Positions 35,997-45,724 of a stretch of 64,000 bases of DNA are shown piece after piece. The notes under the pieces are model-generated. The model was not told the DNA's origin. It ran no database searches and was given only the letters and a program-made list of their open reading frames with translations. Source of the DNA: Rhodoferax sp. (GTDB lineage Bacteria > Pseudomonadota > Gammaproteobacteria > Burkholderiales > Burkholderiaceae_C); contig NZ_JAMPYG010000002.1 in the NCBI RefSeq assembly GCF_023700745.1, positions 62,001-126,000 on the forward strand. Reading direction: 5' to 3'. Every line of letters starts with the position of its first letter. Positions within the stretch are counted from its first letter, which is position 1. The position numbers and the translations under genes are program-made.

Positions 35997-36096
35997 AGTG
36001 CTACCGCACAGGTTGATCAAGAATAAAGCTGTAGCAAAATTCGTCAACATTCCTGTATGTTTGACTGAAAATAATCCTCCCAACAACTGAAGAAAA

Positions 36097-36585
36097 ATGC
36101 ACCCCAACGCCCAGACACTGACCCGTTTCTACACTGCGTTTGCCGCGCTGGATGCCGACACCATGGCGACCTGTTATGCAGAAGATGCCACTTTTAACGA
36201 CCCGGCGTTTTCGCTCCAGGGGCAACGCGAAATCAGTGGCATGTGGCACATGCTGTGCGCCGCCACACTGGCCAAAAACCGCGCAGACTGGCGGCTTGAA
36301 TTCAGGGACGTGCGCGCTGACGACCAGACCGGCCAAGCGCACTGGGAAGCGCATTACCGCTTTAGCGTGTCCAACCGGTTGGTGCATAACCTCATCGAGG
36401 CCGACTTCACGTTCAACCCACAAGGACAGATTGCCAGCCACACCGACCGCTTTGATTTTTGGCGCTGGTCGCGCCAGGCCCTGGGTTATGGCGGCTGGGT
36501 GCTGGGCTGGGCACCATATTTCCAGAAGCAGGTGCGTGTGCAAACCCGCGCCGCGCTGGCCAATTACCTCGCCAGGCACCCTTGA
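36097..36585 (+). CDS. SnoaL-like / NTF2-fold protein
   Basis: 162 aa cytoplasmic protein of the nuclear transport factor 2 superfamily: the N-terminal helix LTRFYTAFAALDADTMATCYAEDATFNDP, then GQREISGMWHML and a beta-rich second half (FRDVRADDQTG, HYRFSVSNRLVHN). Such proteins are often isomerases or simple binding proteins; nothing fixes the ligand. It is the first gene right of the CRISPR array and has the normal GC of the chromosome, so I do not regard it as part of the CRISPR system. Confidence 0.85.
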   Translation: MHPNAQTLTRFYTAFAALDADTMATCYAEDATFNDPAFSLQGQREISGMWHMLCAATLAKNRADWRLEFRDVRADDQTGQAHWEAHYRFSVSNRLVHNLIEADFTFNPQGQIASHTDRFDFWRWSRQALGYGGWVLGWAPYFQKQVRVQTRAALANYLARHP

Positions 36586-36592
36586 CGCGCAC

Positions 36593-37402
<810 letters not shown>

Positions 37403-37491
37403 GGCACACAAATAAAAGAGTATGAATGGCCCTATTCTGCCCTGCCCGAAAAGCTTATCCTTTGCCAATGACCTTCATGGGTTCAAACGCG

Positions 37492-38532
37492 ATGACAAAA
37501 CCAAGTACTTTTTCCTTATCGTTGATCCTCTCACTGACTCTGGTAGCCTGCGGCGGCGGGAGCAGCGACCCCGCGGCGGTTGTGCCAGCCAGCTATGTGC
37601 CAGGGTCGGCAGAACTGGGTGCCTGGAGTGTATTGAGCGAAGCCCGCACACAGTGCGGTTTTAATGGCTCTGACCCCCTCGTCAAGTTGACGCGAAACGC
37701 CAAACTCGATGCAGCCGCCCTAAGCCACTCAAAGTACCTCGTGGATCTATCCATCGCAACGGGCAAGTCGGAGCTTAGCCACCTAGAAACAGAGGGTGTT
37801 CCCGGCTTTACGGGCGTCTATCCCTGGGATCGCGCTGTTGACCAGGGTTACAACTACAAGGCACTCGCTGAGATATTGGCAGCGACCGTGTGGGAGTACA
37901 GCTACCCGCCAAACTTTCCGACTATGGAAGAGCGCGGCGCCAGTTCCATGCGCAGCCTGCTCAACTCGGTGTACCACCTGTCCGGCGCCATGTATGAAGG
38001 CGCTGATGTGGGCTTTGGCGCCTACATGAAAACCACCCTGATCGATGCCACGACCTGGCGCGAGGAATACCGCTTTGGCTCGCTCAACGGTTACGAAGAT
38101 ACCAGCAGACGCATCACGCTGGGCACCAACAAGGTAGTTACCTACCCCTGCCAGGGCAGCAGCAATATCCCCACGAAGTTTTTGCCTGCCGAAGAAAGCC
38201 CCAACCCGTTTCCAGAGATGACCCCCACCAGCCCGCCCGTGGGCCCCCCCATTTACCTCAAGGTGGATGCGCCGCAGGTACTCACCGTGAACTCTGCCAG
38301 TAGCAGCATCACCCTGAACGGCGTTTCCGTGCCGTTCGTGGTACTGAACAAAGACAATGATCCCAACATTGACCCCCTTGACCCTCATAAAGAGCCCTAC
38401 ATCACCGCCAATGAAGTCTTTGTGATTCCCACGCTAGCCCTGAAACCCAACACAAGCTACCGAGTCACCCTGACCGGAACCATCAACAGCGTGGCCTTCA
38501 ACCGCAGTTTCACCATGACCACCGGTTTGTGA
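37492..38532 (+). CDS. CAP (SCP/PR1) domain lipoprotein
   Basis: 346 aa predicted lipoprotein: after MTKPSTFSLSLILSLT a lipobox LVAC gives the lipidated cysteine, followed by a GGG-rich linker. Residues ~40-210 resemble the CAP/SCP domain (ALSHSKYLVDL near 75, AEILAATVWEYS near 125). The last ~100 residues form a separate beta-rich domain with an 'Ig-like' feel (TVNSASSSITLNGVSVPFVVL). I chose the ATG at 37492 because it gives a proper type II signal; another in-frame ATG is at 37468. Role unknown. Confidence 0.78.
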   Translation: MTKPSTFSLSLILSLTLVACGGGSSDPAAVVPASYVPGSAELGAWSVLSEARTQCGFNGSDPLVKLTRNAKLDAAALSHSKYLVDLSIATGKSELSHLETEGVPGFTGVYPWDRAVDQGYNYKALAEILAATVWEYSYPPNFPTMEERGASSMRSLLNSVYHLSGAMYEGADVGFGAYMKTTLIDATTWREEYRFGSLNGYEDTSRRITLGTNKVVTYPCQGSSNIPTKFLPAEESPNPFPEMTPTSPPVGPPIYLKVDAPQVLTVNSASSSITLNGVSVPFVVLNKDNDPNIDPLDPHKEPYITANEVFVIPTLALKPNTSYRVTLTGTINSVAFNRSFTMTTGL

Positions 38533-38540
38533 GGGCGTGG

Positions 38541-39488
38541 CTAAGCCGGTACCTGCCGCAAACCCTGCGCCACCGTGGCGTACCGCAGCGCCACGCGCAG
38601 TTCGGTCTTGAGCCGGGTGTTGTCCATGCGGCGCGACTCGCTCATGAAACTCAGCAGCATCAAAGGCAATTGCGCCGTGGCCGTGTCGCGCGGCACGCGG
38701 GGCGGCCGTGGCAGGCCGTACAAATCAGCGGCCAGATCAAAGTAGTCGCCCATTTTCAGGCAGGTGTCGTCATTGACGTTGTACACCCGCCCGGGGCGGC
38801 CGCGCCACAGGGCGGCGATGCAGGCGCGCGCCAGGTCGTCGGCGTGGATGTGGTTGGTGTAGACATCGTCGCTGGCCTGCAGCACCGGCGTGCCCTTCTG
38901 CAAGCGCTCGCGCGGGGTGCCGCCCTCGCGGTTGGGCGCATAGATGCCCGGAATGCGCAAAATATTGACCGGTACCGCCACGGCACGGCCAAAGTGCCGA
39001 ATGCGCTGCTCGGCATCAATGCGCCGCTGCGCGCGGGCGGTGGCCGCATTGAGCGTCCGCCCCTCGGTGACCACCTCGCCCTGACAGTCGCCATAAACAC
39101 CGCTGGTGGAGCCATAGACCAGGCTTTGCACCCCGGAGCGGCGCCGCAATACCTGCAACAGCGCCTGGGTGCGCGGGTCGTGCGCCCCGCTGCCCGGCGG
39201 CGGCGCCAGGTGCAGCACGCGCGTGGCCAGACCGCTCAAACGCTTGAGACTGGCGGGTTTGTCCAGGTTGCCCACCAACGGCGTCATGCCCAAAGCGCGC
39301 AACTCGGGCACACGCGCTGTCTGTGAAGTGAGCGCCAGCAGCCGCACGCGCGGGCCCAGTTGGCGAGCCACGCGCAAACCAACGTCACCGCAGCCGACCA
39401 GCAACACGCGCTCACGCCGGAAGCGCGCCGGAAGCGCGCCGGGACGGGTGGCATACAGGAGCGTATGAGGGCTTCGCAATGCAGGCAA
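38541..39488 (-). CDS. NAD(P)-binding SDR family protein (nucleoside-diphosphate-sugar epimerase-like)
   Basis: 315 aa extended SDR-like protein. The Rossmann motif is VLLVGCGDVGLRVARQLG near residue 25; LVYGSTSGVYGD near 112 carries the Ser/Tyr region; and an ILRIPGIYAPNR block follows. It resembles YeeZ-type epimerases; no substrate is evident. I start at TTG 39488 because a strong AAGGAG lies 6 bp before it. The first in-frame ATG (39560) has no such site and would overlap the divergent ferredoxin-reductase gene by 28 bp. Confidence 0.82.
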   Translation of the reverse strand: MPALRSPHTLLYATRPGALPARFRRERVLLVGCGDVGLRVARQLGPRVRLLALTSQTARVPELRALGMTPLVGNLDKPASLKRLSGLATRVLHLAPPPGSGAHDPRTQALLQVLRRRSGVQSLVYGSTSGVYGDCQGEVVTEGRTLNAATARAQRRIDAEQRIRHFGRAVAVPVNILRIPGIYAPNREGGTPRERLQKGTPVLQASDDVYTNHIHADDLARACIAALWRGRPGRVYNVNDDTCLKMGDYFDLAADLYGLPRPPRVPRDTATAQLPLMLLSFMSESRRMDNTRLKTELRVALRYATVAQGLRQVPA

Positions 39489-39532
39489 AATCGACTCCTT
39501 TTTAAAAAATGAGCTTTGAGGATAACCAAAAT

Positions 39533-40600
39533 ATGACCGGCAGCGCCAGCCCAAGTGCATTTCACATCACCATCGAACCCAGCGGCCGCGAATTTGACGT
39601 GGCAGCGGGTGAAACCATTCTGGCGGCCGGTATTTCACAAGGCATCAACCTGCCCTACGGCTGCAAGGATGGGGCTTGTGGCTCGTGCAAATGCAAAAAA
39701 ATCAGTGGTACGGTCAACCACGGCGCGCACCAGAACAAGGCCCTCAGCGACGCCGAAGAAGCCCAGGGTTTTGTGCTGACTTGCTGCGCCAGCCCCACCA
39801 GCGATGTGGTGCTGGAGTCGCGCCAGGTAACGCTGGCGGGCGCTTTTGCCATCAGGAAAATGCCCACACGCATCAAGCTGATGGAGAAAAAGTCTCCCGA
39901 CGTGATGCGCCTGCTGCTGCAAATGCCAGCCAACGAGGTCTTTGCCTACCACGCCGGCCAGTACATCGAGTTTTTGCTGCAGGGCGGCGTGCGCCGCAGT
40001 TATTCCATGGCCAGTGCACCGCAGTTGATTGACCAGGGGCTGGAACTGCACATTCGCCACATGCCGGGCGGCAAGTTCACCGACCAGGTTTTCAGCAGCA
40101 TGAAGGAGCGCGACATTTTGCGCATTGAAGGCCCATATGGCAGCTTTTACCTGCGCGAGGACAGTGACAAACCCATCGTCCTGCTGGCTTCGGGCACCGG
40201 TTTTGCACCCGTCAAGGCGATCATCGAGCACCTGCAGCTCAAAGGCATCACACGCCCGGTCACGCTGTACTGGGGGGGCCGCCGTCCGACAGACCTGTAC
40301 ATGGATGCGTGGGTCAAAACCAAATTGGCCGATCTGCCGAACCTGCGCTATGTGCCGGTGGTGTCAAACGCTTTGCCAGAAGACCACTGGCAGGGGCGCA
40401 CCGGTTTTGTCCATCGCGCCGTGCTGCAGGATCTGCCTGACCTGCGTGGCCATCAGGTCTATGCCTGCGGCGCCCCCATCGTGGTGGATTCGGCGCGTAC
40501 CGACTACCTGGCAGCCGGTTTGCCTGAAGACGAGTTTTATGCTGACGCCTTTACTTCGGAGGCAGACAAGGTGGACCAGGCAAACACAGCAACGGTCTGA
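39533..40600 (+). CDS. 2Fe-2S ferredoxin / FAD oxidoreductase (CDP-6-deoxy-delta-3,4-glucoseen reductase-like)
   Basis: 355 aa electron-transfer flavoprotein. Residues ~5-95 are a plant-type ferredoxin with C-x4-C-x2-C (YGCKDGACGSCKCK) and a distant fourth cysteine (LTCCAS). FAD- and NAD-binding FNR domains follow (RRSYSMASAP near 150, LLASGTGFAPVKAI near 215, YWGGRRPTDLY near 245). It usually appears as a general reductase partner for an unknown oxygenase or dehydratase. The ATG at 39533 is 11 bp after a GAGG; the in-frame ATG at 39509 is an alternative. Confidence 0.88.
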   Translation: MTGSASPSAFHITIEPSGREFDVAAGETILAAGISQGINLPYGCKDGACGSCKCKKISGTVNHGAHQNKALSDAEEAQGFVLTCCASPTSDVVLESRQVTLAGAFAIRKMPTRIKLMEKKSPDVMRLLLQMPANEVFAYHAGQYIEFLLQGGVRRSYSMASAPQLIDQGLELHIRHMPGGKFTDQVFSSMKERDILRIEGPYGSFYLREDSDKPIVLLASGTGFAPVKAIIEHLQLKGITRPVTLYWGGRRPTDLYMDAWVKTKLADLPNLRYVPVVSNALPEDHWQGRTGFVHRAVLQDLPDLRGHQVYACGAPIVVDSARTDYLAAGLPEDEFYADAFTSEADKVDQANTATV

Positions 40601-40703
40601 AAGTCCGGGCACGGCGCCTGCAGACCATGCGGATTCTCAATTTGTCCTTACATTTGGATACCCAATGTGGGCCAACACACACAACAAAACGCACTGTCAC
40701 TGG

Positions 40704-40709
40704 TATAAC
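40704..40709 (+). promoter_or_regulatory. Possible extended -10 promoter of the OmpA lipoprotein gene
   Basis: TGGTATAAC gives an extended -10 (TGn-TATAAC) 33 bp before the ATG at 40742. No good -35 is seen at the expected distance. A strong AGGAG ribosome site lies at 40731-40735. Confidence 0.4.
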
Positions 40710-40741
40710 TTGCCTTTACAAACAACCCTGAAGGAGCAACC

Positions 40742-41389
40742 ATGACAAACCTGAAATTCCGCGGCCGCCCGGCGCTTGCTGCCCTGAGCGCCACCCTGGT
40801 GCTGCTGACCGGCTGCGCCAACATGTCAGATGCGCAACGCAGTTCAGCCATCGGCGCGGGTCTTGGCGCGCTGGCGGGCGCCGCCATTGGCGACAGCACC
40901 AAGTCAGCGGCCATTGGCGCCGGCGTGGGCGCACTGGGCGGCTATATCTGGTCAAACCAGATGGCGCAGAAAAAAGCCGCCATGGAACAGGCCACCGCCG
41001 GGACCGGCGTGGACGTGACGCAAACCGCCGACAACCAGCTCAAGCTCAACATCCCGAGCGACATCTCGTTTGACATCAACAGTGCGGTCATCAAGCCCAA
41101 CCTGCGTCCCATCCTGGACCAGTTTGCGCAAGGTCTGTCCACCCAGCCCAACACCGAAATCCGCATCGTGGGCCACACCGACAGCACCGGTTCGGACGCC
41201 ATCAACAACCCGCTGTCGATCAACCGGGCAGCCAGCGCACGCAACTACCTGGTGTCGCGCGGCGTGAGCGCACAACGCATCCAGATTGACGGCCGCGGCT
41301 CCTACGAGCCCATTGCCGACAACTACACCGAAGCCGGCCGCGCCAAGAATCGCCGCATCGAGATGTTTTTGGCCGAGCGCGCGCGGTAA
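40742..41389 (+). CDS. OmpA family lipoprotein with glycine zipper
   Basis: 215 aa outer-membrane-associated protein. The signal peptide ends in lipobox LLTGC, so it is probably lipidated. A glycine-zipper segment (GLGALAGAAIG, GAGVGALGGYIW) occupies ~35-70. The OmpA C-terminal peptidoglycan-binding domain fills ~100-215 (ISFDINSAVIKPNL, VGHTDSTGSD, NRRIEMFL). This is a YiaD-like architecture. RBS AGGAG precedes the ATG. Confidence 0.93.
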   Translation: MTNLKFRGRPALAALSATLVLLTGCANMSDAQRSSAIGAGLGALAGAAIGDSTKSAAIGAGVGALGGYIWSNQMAQKKAAMEQATAGTGVDVTQTADNQLKLNIPSDISFDINSAVIKPNLRPILDQFAQGLSTQPNTEIRIVGHTDSTGSDAINNPLSINRAASARNYLVSRGVSAQRIQIDGRGSYEPIADNYTEAGRAKNRRIEMFLAERAR

Positions 41390-41507
41390 GCCTTGGCTTT
41401 GGTTGGGCCGGCAAACCACGTTTGATCTGGCGAGGCACAAATAGCCGTGAAAGACAGACCACTGGCCACAGCCAGCCCACCAGCCTGCCGGGGCCTGAGG
41501 CACCACA

Positions 41508-42734
41508 TCAATCGGTCCTGGCCCCTGTCTCAAACCACTGTTTGATGAGCATGCGCTCGGCCTCCGAGATACCGGTGGTGTTGGTCATGGGCATGATTTT
41601 GCTCACCACCACCTGCTGGTAGATGGCTTGCGCGTGCAGCTTGACGTTGGCGGCGGAATCGAGCCGCACGTTCTTCATCTGCACTTGCGCCCCATGGCAC
41701 AGATAGCAGCGCTGAGCCAGAATGGGCTGCAAGGTGGCGTAGCCGATGGTGCCACCCACGCTGGTGTTCACCGTGTCTGCAGCGGTAGCCTGCGACGTCT
41801 TGACAGACTCAGGCGCCAGCCAGAGCATCATGGCCACGATCACCGCCACACCCACGGCGGCATAGGGCAAGGGGTTGGCGTTGCGGCCCAGCTTGTAGCC
41901 GTGGCGCATGACAAAAAACTGGCGGATGGCGGCGCCGGCAAACATCATGGCGATCAGCACCAGCCAGTTTTGCGGGTGGGTGTAGGTAAAGCTGTAGTGG
42001 CCGCTGAGCATGGCAAACAGCACCGGTAGCGTGAAGTAGGTGTTGTGCACGCTGCGCTGCTTGCCACGGATGCCGTGAAGCGGGTCCACCGGCGCGCCGG
42101 CCTTGATGGCGGCCACCATTTTGCGCTGCCCCGGAATGATCCAGTGCGCCACATTGGCGCTCATGCTGGTGGCCAGCATGGCACCCACCAGCAAAAAGGC
42201 CGCGCGTCCGGCAAACCAGTGGCAGGCCAGCCAGCTTGCAATACAAACCAGCACCAGCACCAGGGCGCCGACGATCGCGTCACCGTTTTTGCGCTGGCCA
42301 TAGCGGCGGCAGATCAGGTCATAGAGCAACCAGAACACCATCAGAAACAAAATCGCCACGGTGATGGCCAGCCACGGTGCCCAGTCCATTTTTGACTTGT
42401 CAATCAGGTAGGTGCTCGCGTTCCAGAGGTAAGACACGGTCAACAGCGCAAAGCCGGTCAGCCAGGTGCTGTAGCTTTCCCAGTAAAACCAGTGCAGGTG
42501 TTTGGGCAACTGCGGCGGTCCAACGGCAAATTTGACCGGGTGGTAAAACCCGCCGCCGTGGACTGCCCAGAGTTCGCCGCTGACCCCCTGTTTTTTCAGC
42601 GCCTCATCTTCGGGTGGGGTCAGGCTGCTGTCCAGAAACACAAAGTAGAACGAGGAGCCAATCCAGGCGATGGCCGTGACCACATGGGCCCAGCGCAGCA
42701 GTAGATTGAGCCAATCCAGAATATAACTTTCCAT
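41508..42734 (-). CDS. puuD: Urate hydroxylase PuuD (membrane urate oxidase with cytochrome c domain)
   Basis: Oxidises urate to 5-hydroxyisourate at the inner membrane. 408 aa: about eight membrane helices in the first ~300 residues (N-terminal LNLLLRWAHVVTAIAWIGSS) followed by a cytochrome-c domain with one haem motif CYLCH near residue 345. It is the first oxidative step of the purine cluster spread over 41.5-48.7 kb. Next to it xdhC points the same way. Confidence 0.92.
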   Translation of the reverse strand: MESYILDWLNLLLRWAHVVTAIAWIGSSFYFVFLDSSLTPPEDEALKKQGVSGELWAVHGGGFYHPVKFAVGPPQLPKHLHWFYWESYSTWLTGFALLTVSYLWNASTYLIDKSKMDWAPWLAITVAILFLMVFWLLYDLICRRYGQRKNGDAIVGALVLVLVCIASWLACHWFAGRAAFLLVGAMLATSMSANVAHWIIPGQRKMVAAIKAGAPVDPLHGIRGKQRSVHNTYFTLPVLFAMLSGHYSFTYTHPQNWLVLIAMMFAGAAIRQFFVMRHGYKLGRNANPLPYAAVGVAVIVAMMLWLAPESVKTSQATAADTVNTSVGGTIGYATLQPILAQRCYLCHGAQVQMKNVRLDSAANVKLHAQAIYQQVVVSKIMPMTNTTGISEAERMLIKQWFETGARTD

Positions 42735-42791
42735 CAGCCGTCCTTGGTTTTATGAACATCATCTTCCAGCTGTTCCCGACACTGCGAACCT

Positions 42792-42849
42792 AGCGTGGCA
42801 GTCCATGCCGCCGGAAGTCATGGATTGCTTCATTTTGTCCGCAATGACG
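42792..42849. repeat. REP-like imperfect palindrome, copy 1
   Basis: Shares AGCGTGGCA-TCCATG and GCAATGACG blocks with the copy at 57309-57379 and folds into an imperfect hairpin (GTGGCAGTCCATG against CATGGATTGCTTC). It covers the last codons of xdhC. Confidence 0.6.
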
Positions 42850-43672
42850 ACATCGCGTCGATCGTCGAGTTCAACTGCAAGAGTTGTGCCGCCACCGCCA
42901 CGGCAATCACTTCGGGTGCCTTGCCGGCAATTCCCGGCACACCAACCGGGCAGATCACTTGCGCCAGCTCCGACGCACCCAAACCGCGCTCTGCGAGGCG
43001 ATGGCTGAAAGTGGCCCATTTGCTGCGGCTGCCGATGAGTCCGATAAAAGGCAGATCGCCGCGGGCACGCTGGCGCAACAGACAGGCGGCGACCACGTCC
43101 ATATCTTCGGCGTGGCTGAAACTCATGATCAGCACCCTTGACTGGGGTGCCAGCGCAGCCACCGCGCCTTGCACCGGTTCGGAATGCTCGGCATGGACGT
43201 TGGCAGGCAATGTTTCAGGAAAAATCCCGTCGCGGCTGTCAAGCCAGTGCACCCGAAACGGCAGGCGGCCCAGCACCTGTACCAGCGCGCTGGCCACATG
43301 GCCACCACCGAACAAGGCCACTGGCGACCATTGGGTCTGCTGTGCCGCAAAGTACTGCTGCAAGCGCGGCCGGTCCGGCGCGCTCACGCGCGCGAACCCC
43401 AGTGTCACCTCGCCGCCACAGCACTGCCCCAACGACGGCCCCAGGGCATAACGCTGCACCGGCGCAACGGCATGCCCATTCAATAATTTGCGCGCCTGCT
43501 CAATCGCCTGCCATTCCAGATGCCCACCGCCAATACTGCCCACGGTGCTGTCGCCAAACACCGCCATCCAGGCGCCCACTTCCCGCGGCACCGAGCCACG
43601 ATGCGCCTGCACCGTGACCCAGACCGCCTGCTGCACGCCCAAAAGCCCTAAAAAATCTGCCTCGGTTGTCAC
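42830..43672 (-). CDS. xdhC: Xanthine dehydrogenase accessory protein XdhC
   Basis: 280 aa. XdhC proteins bind molybdenum cofactor, help add its terminal sulfur and insert it into xanthine dehydrogenase. The N-terminal CoxI-like part has GSVPREVGAWMAV and SIGGGHLEWQAI; the C-terminal Rossmann-like part has VALFGGGHVASALV and GLIGSRSKWATF. The xdhA and xdhB genes are not in the window. The last residues LRTK and the stop are encoded inside a REP-like repeat. Confidence 0.93.
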   Translation of the reverse strand: MTTEADFLGLLGVQQAVWVTVQAHRGSVPREVGAWMAVFGDSTVGSIGGGHLEWQAIEQARKLLNGHAVAPVQRYALGPSLGQCCGGEVTLGFARVSAPDRPRLQQYFAAQQTQWSPVALFGGGHVASALVQVLGRLPFRVHWLDSRDGIFPETLPANVHAEHSEPVQGAVAALAPQSRVLIMSFSHAEDMDVVAACLLRQRARGDLPFIGLIGSRSKWATFSHRLAERGLGASELAQVICPVGVPGIAGKAPEVIAVAVAAQLLQLNSTIDAMSSLRTK

Positions 43673-43791
43673 AATTGATTACCTTTAAAGTCAAACCCGG
43701 GCGACAAACAACGCTTTTTAAGGCACATTACGGGTTTTGCCGTCACCTGCAAAATCCAATGTGCCAGCCATCACGTTTTTTGAGACGCCGT

Positions 43792-44310
43792 ATGAACATT
43801 TTTGCCTCTTCACACTTCAAGTTGAATCCGCTGCGCCTGATGACCAGTCTGGCTGTGTTTTTGGCAGGGTGTACAACCACCCCGCTGCCCCCCCCGGCCA
43901 CGGTGCCCGTACCGGCGCCTGCCGCACCCATTGTGGTAGCACCACCGCCCATAGCGGCCCCGGCTTATGTGTCGAACGCCATCACACCGCGTGACTACCG
44001 GCGCGATGCGGCCAGCCATTTGTATGAGCGGAATTTGCAACGGGTTTACCGTGGCAAGATGCCCCCCCTGTTGTACGCTGTCGGTGTCTTGCAGGTTGAA
44101 GTGGACAACAAAGGCCACGTCACCAGTACGAGCTGGATGCGTGCACCCAAACATGCACCGGAGGTCATGGCCGAGATTGAGCGCACCGTGCGCCTGGCCG
44201 AGCCCTACCCCGCCCCAGTGCGCATGGGCCGGGTCACCTACACCGACACCTGGCTGTGGCACAAAAGCGGCCTGTTCCAGCTCGATACACTGACAGAAGG
44301 ACAAATGTGA
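43792..44310 (+). CDS. Putative lipoprotein with TonB-C-like domain
   Basis: 172 aa. A signal with lipobox FLAGC is followed by a proline/alanine/valine-rich linker (~25-60). The C-terminal ~100 residues (LYAVGVLQVEVDNKGHVTSTSWMRAP) resemble the TonB/energy-transducer C-terminal fold. I start at the ATG at 43792. It lies within the purine cluster but has no obvious link to it. Confidence 0.72.
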   Translation: MNIFASSHFKLNPLRLMTSLAVFLAGCTTTPLPPPATVPVPAPAAPIVVAPPPIAAPAYVSNAITPRDYRRDAASHLYERNLQRVYRGKMPPLLYAVGVLQVEVDNKGHVTSTSWMRAPKHAPEVMAEIERTVRLAEPYPAPVRMGRVTYTDTWLWHKSGLFQLDTLTEGQM

Positions 44311-44338
44311 TACTTTGCGGGACAGACCACCCCCCACC

Positions 44339-44692
44339 TCACGACCCCCGGTAGGTTGAGTAGCTCCACGGGCTCACCAGCAGCGGCACGTGGTAATGCT
44401 GCCCGGGGTCGGCCACGCCGAAGTCCAGGTTGACACGATCCAAGAAATTGGGCTCCGGCAGGGTCACACCACAGGCCTTGAAATACGCTGCCACATCAAA
44501 CACCAGCCGGTAGGTGCCACACTGCAATTCTGTGGCGTTGAGCAGGGGTCCGTCCGGGGTGCGGCCATCCTGATTTAGCACGCACTGTTTGAGCGGCTTC
44601 AAGGTGTCGCCTTGGGTGGCGTACAAAGTCACCCGCATGCCGGCTGCCGGCGTGCCGTGCATGGTGTCCAAAACATGCGTACTCAGTCCCAT
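44339..44692 (-). CDS. hiuH: 5-Hydroxyisourate hydrolase
   Basis: Transthyretin-like enzyme of 117 aa that hydrolyses 5-hydroxyisourate to OHCU. The diagnostic N-terminal [10 protein letters not shown] (His6 region), central RTPDGPL and the C-terminal [18 protein letters not shown] are all present. It acts directly after PuuD. The gene is divergent from puuE across a 71-bp gap containing a perfect palindrome. Confidence 0.96.
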   Translation of the reverse strand: MGLSTHVLDTMHGTPAAGMRVTLYATQGDTLKPLKQCVLNQDGRTPDGPLLNATELQCGTYRLVFDVAAYFKACGVTLPEPNFLDRVNLDFGVADPGQHYHVPLLVSPWSYSTYRGS

Positions 44693-44717
44693 GGTGAAGC
44701 CCTCAGAATTTGATCAA

Positions 44718-44729
44718 AGTGTATACACT
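44718..44729. promoter_or_regulatory. Putative GntR-type operator between hiuH and puuE
   Basis: AGTGTATACACT is a perfect 12-bp palindrome centred in the 71-bp divergent gap. Its TGTATACA core is typical of GntR-family operators. No GntR gene adjoins it, so the regulator must be elsewhere. Confidence 0.55.
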
Positions 44730-44763
44730 GCGATCGAATCCGCCACTGTAATCGCCCAAATTC

Positions 44764-45720
44764 ATGCGCCACTACAACAGCACCCTGCCCTACCCGCGCG
44801 ACCTCAAAGGCTATGGCCCCACACCGCCCCATGCGCGCTGGCCCGACCAGGCCCGTATTGCGGTGCAATTTGTCCTGAACTACGAAGAAGGCGGCGAAAA
44901 CTGCGTGTTGCATGGCGACGCCGGTTCGGAACAATTTTTGTCCGAAATGGCCAACCCGGCGAGCTACCCGGCGCGCCACCTCAGCATGGAAGGCATTTAC
45001 GAATACGGCGCACGGGCCGGGGTATGGCGCATCCTGCGCGCGTTCGAGCAGCGCGGCCTGCCGCTCACGGTGTTTGGTGTCAGCATGGCCCTTGAGCGTT
45101 ACCCTGAACTGGTGCAGGCCTGCCAGCAACTGGGCCACGAGATCGCCTGTCACGGCTGGCGCTGGATCCATTACCAGAACCTGCCCGAAGAAGTGGAGCG
45201 CGAACACATGGCGCGTGGCATGGACATCCTGACGCGGCTGATGGGCACCCGTCCGCTGGGCTGGTACACCGGGCGCGACAGCCCCAACACGCGGCGACTG
45301 GTGGCCGACTATGGCGGCTTTGACTACGAAAGCGACTACTACGGCGACGACCTGCCGTTCTGGATGAACGTGGCCAAGACCAGCGGCGAGGTGGTGCCGC
45401 AACTGATCGTGCCCTACACGCTGGACTGCAACGACATGCGTTTTGCGCTGCCGCAAGGTTACGCCTACGCCGACCCGTTTTTTCAGTACCTCAAGGACAC
45501 GTTTGATGCGCTGTACGCCGAGGGCGACCCGGCTGGCCTGGACGCGCCCAAGATGATGAGTGTGGGCATGCACTGCCGCCTGCTGGGCCGACCCGGGCGC
45601 ATTGTGGCGCTGCAGCGCTTTCTGGACTACATCGGCCAGCATGACAAGGTCTGGGTGTGCCGGCGCATCGACATCGCCCACCATTGGCAAGCGACGCACC
45701 CTTACACAAGCCAGGCCTGA
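44764..45720 (+). CDS. puuE: Allantoinase PuuE
   Basis: Metal-independent allantoinase of the polysaccharide-deacetylase fold; opens allantoin to allantoate. 318 aa. Blocks include YPRDLKGYGPTPPHARWPDQ at the N-terminus, NYEEGGENCVLHGD near 40, EIACHGWRWI near 127 and GWYTGRDSPNTRRL near 165. It is followed after 4 bp by the uraD-allC fusion, so the allantoin steps are co-transcribed. Confidence 0.96.
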   Translation: MRHYNSTLPYPRDLKGYGPTPPHARWPDQARIAVQFVLNYEEGGENCVLHGDAGSEQFLSEMANPASYPARHLSMEGIYEYGARAGVWRILRAFEQRGLPLTVFGVSMALERYPELVQACQQLGHEIACHGWRWIHYQNLPEEVEREHMARGMDILTRLMGTRPLGWYTGRDSPNTRRLVADYGGFDYESDYYGDDLPFWMNVAKTSGEVVPQLIVPYTLDCNDMRFALPQGYAYADPFFQYLKDTFDALYAEGDPAGLDAPKMMSVGMHCRLLGRPGRIVALQRFLDYIGQHDKVWVCRRIDIAHHWQATHPYTSQA

Positions 45721-45724
45721 CCCC

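Noticed and set aside
36097..36585. SnoaL-like gene as an extra CRISPR-linked component
   Set aside because: Normal chromosomal GC, on the other side of the array from the cas genes, and no known link of this family to type II systems.
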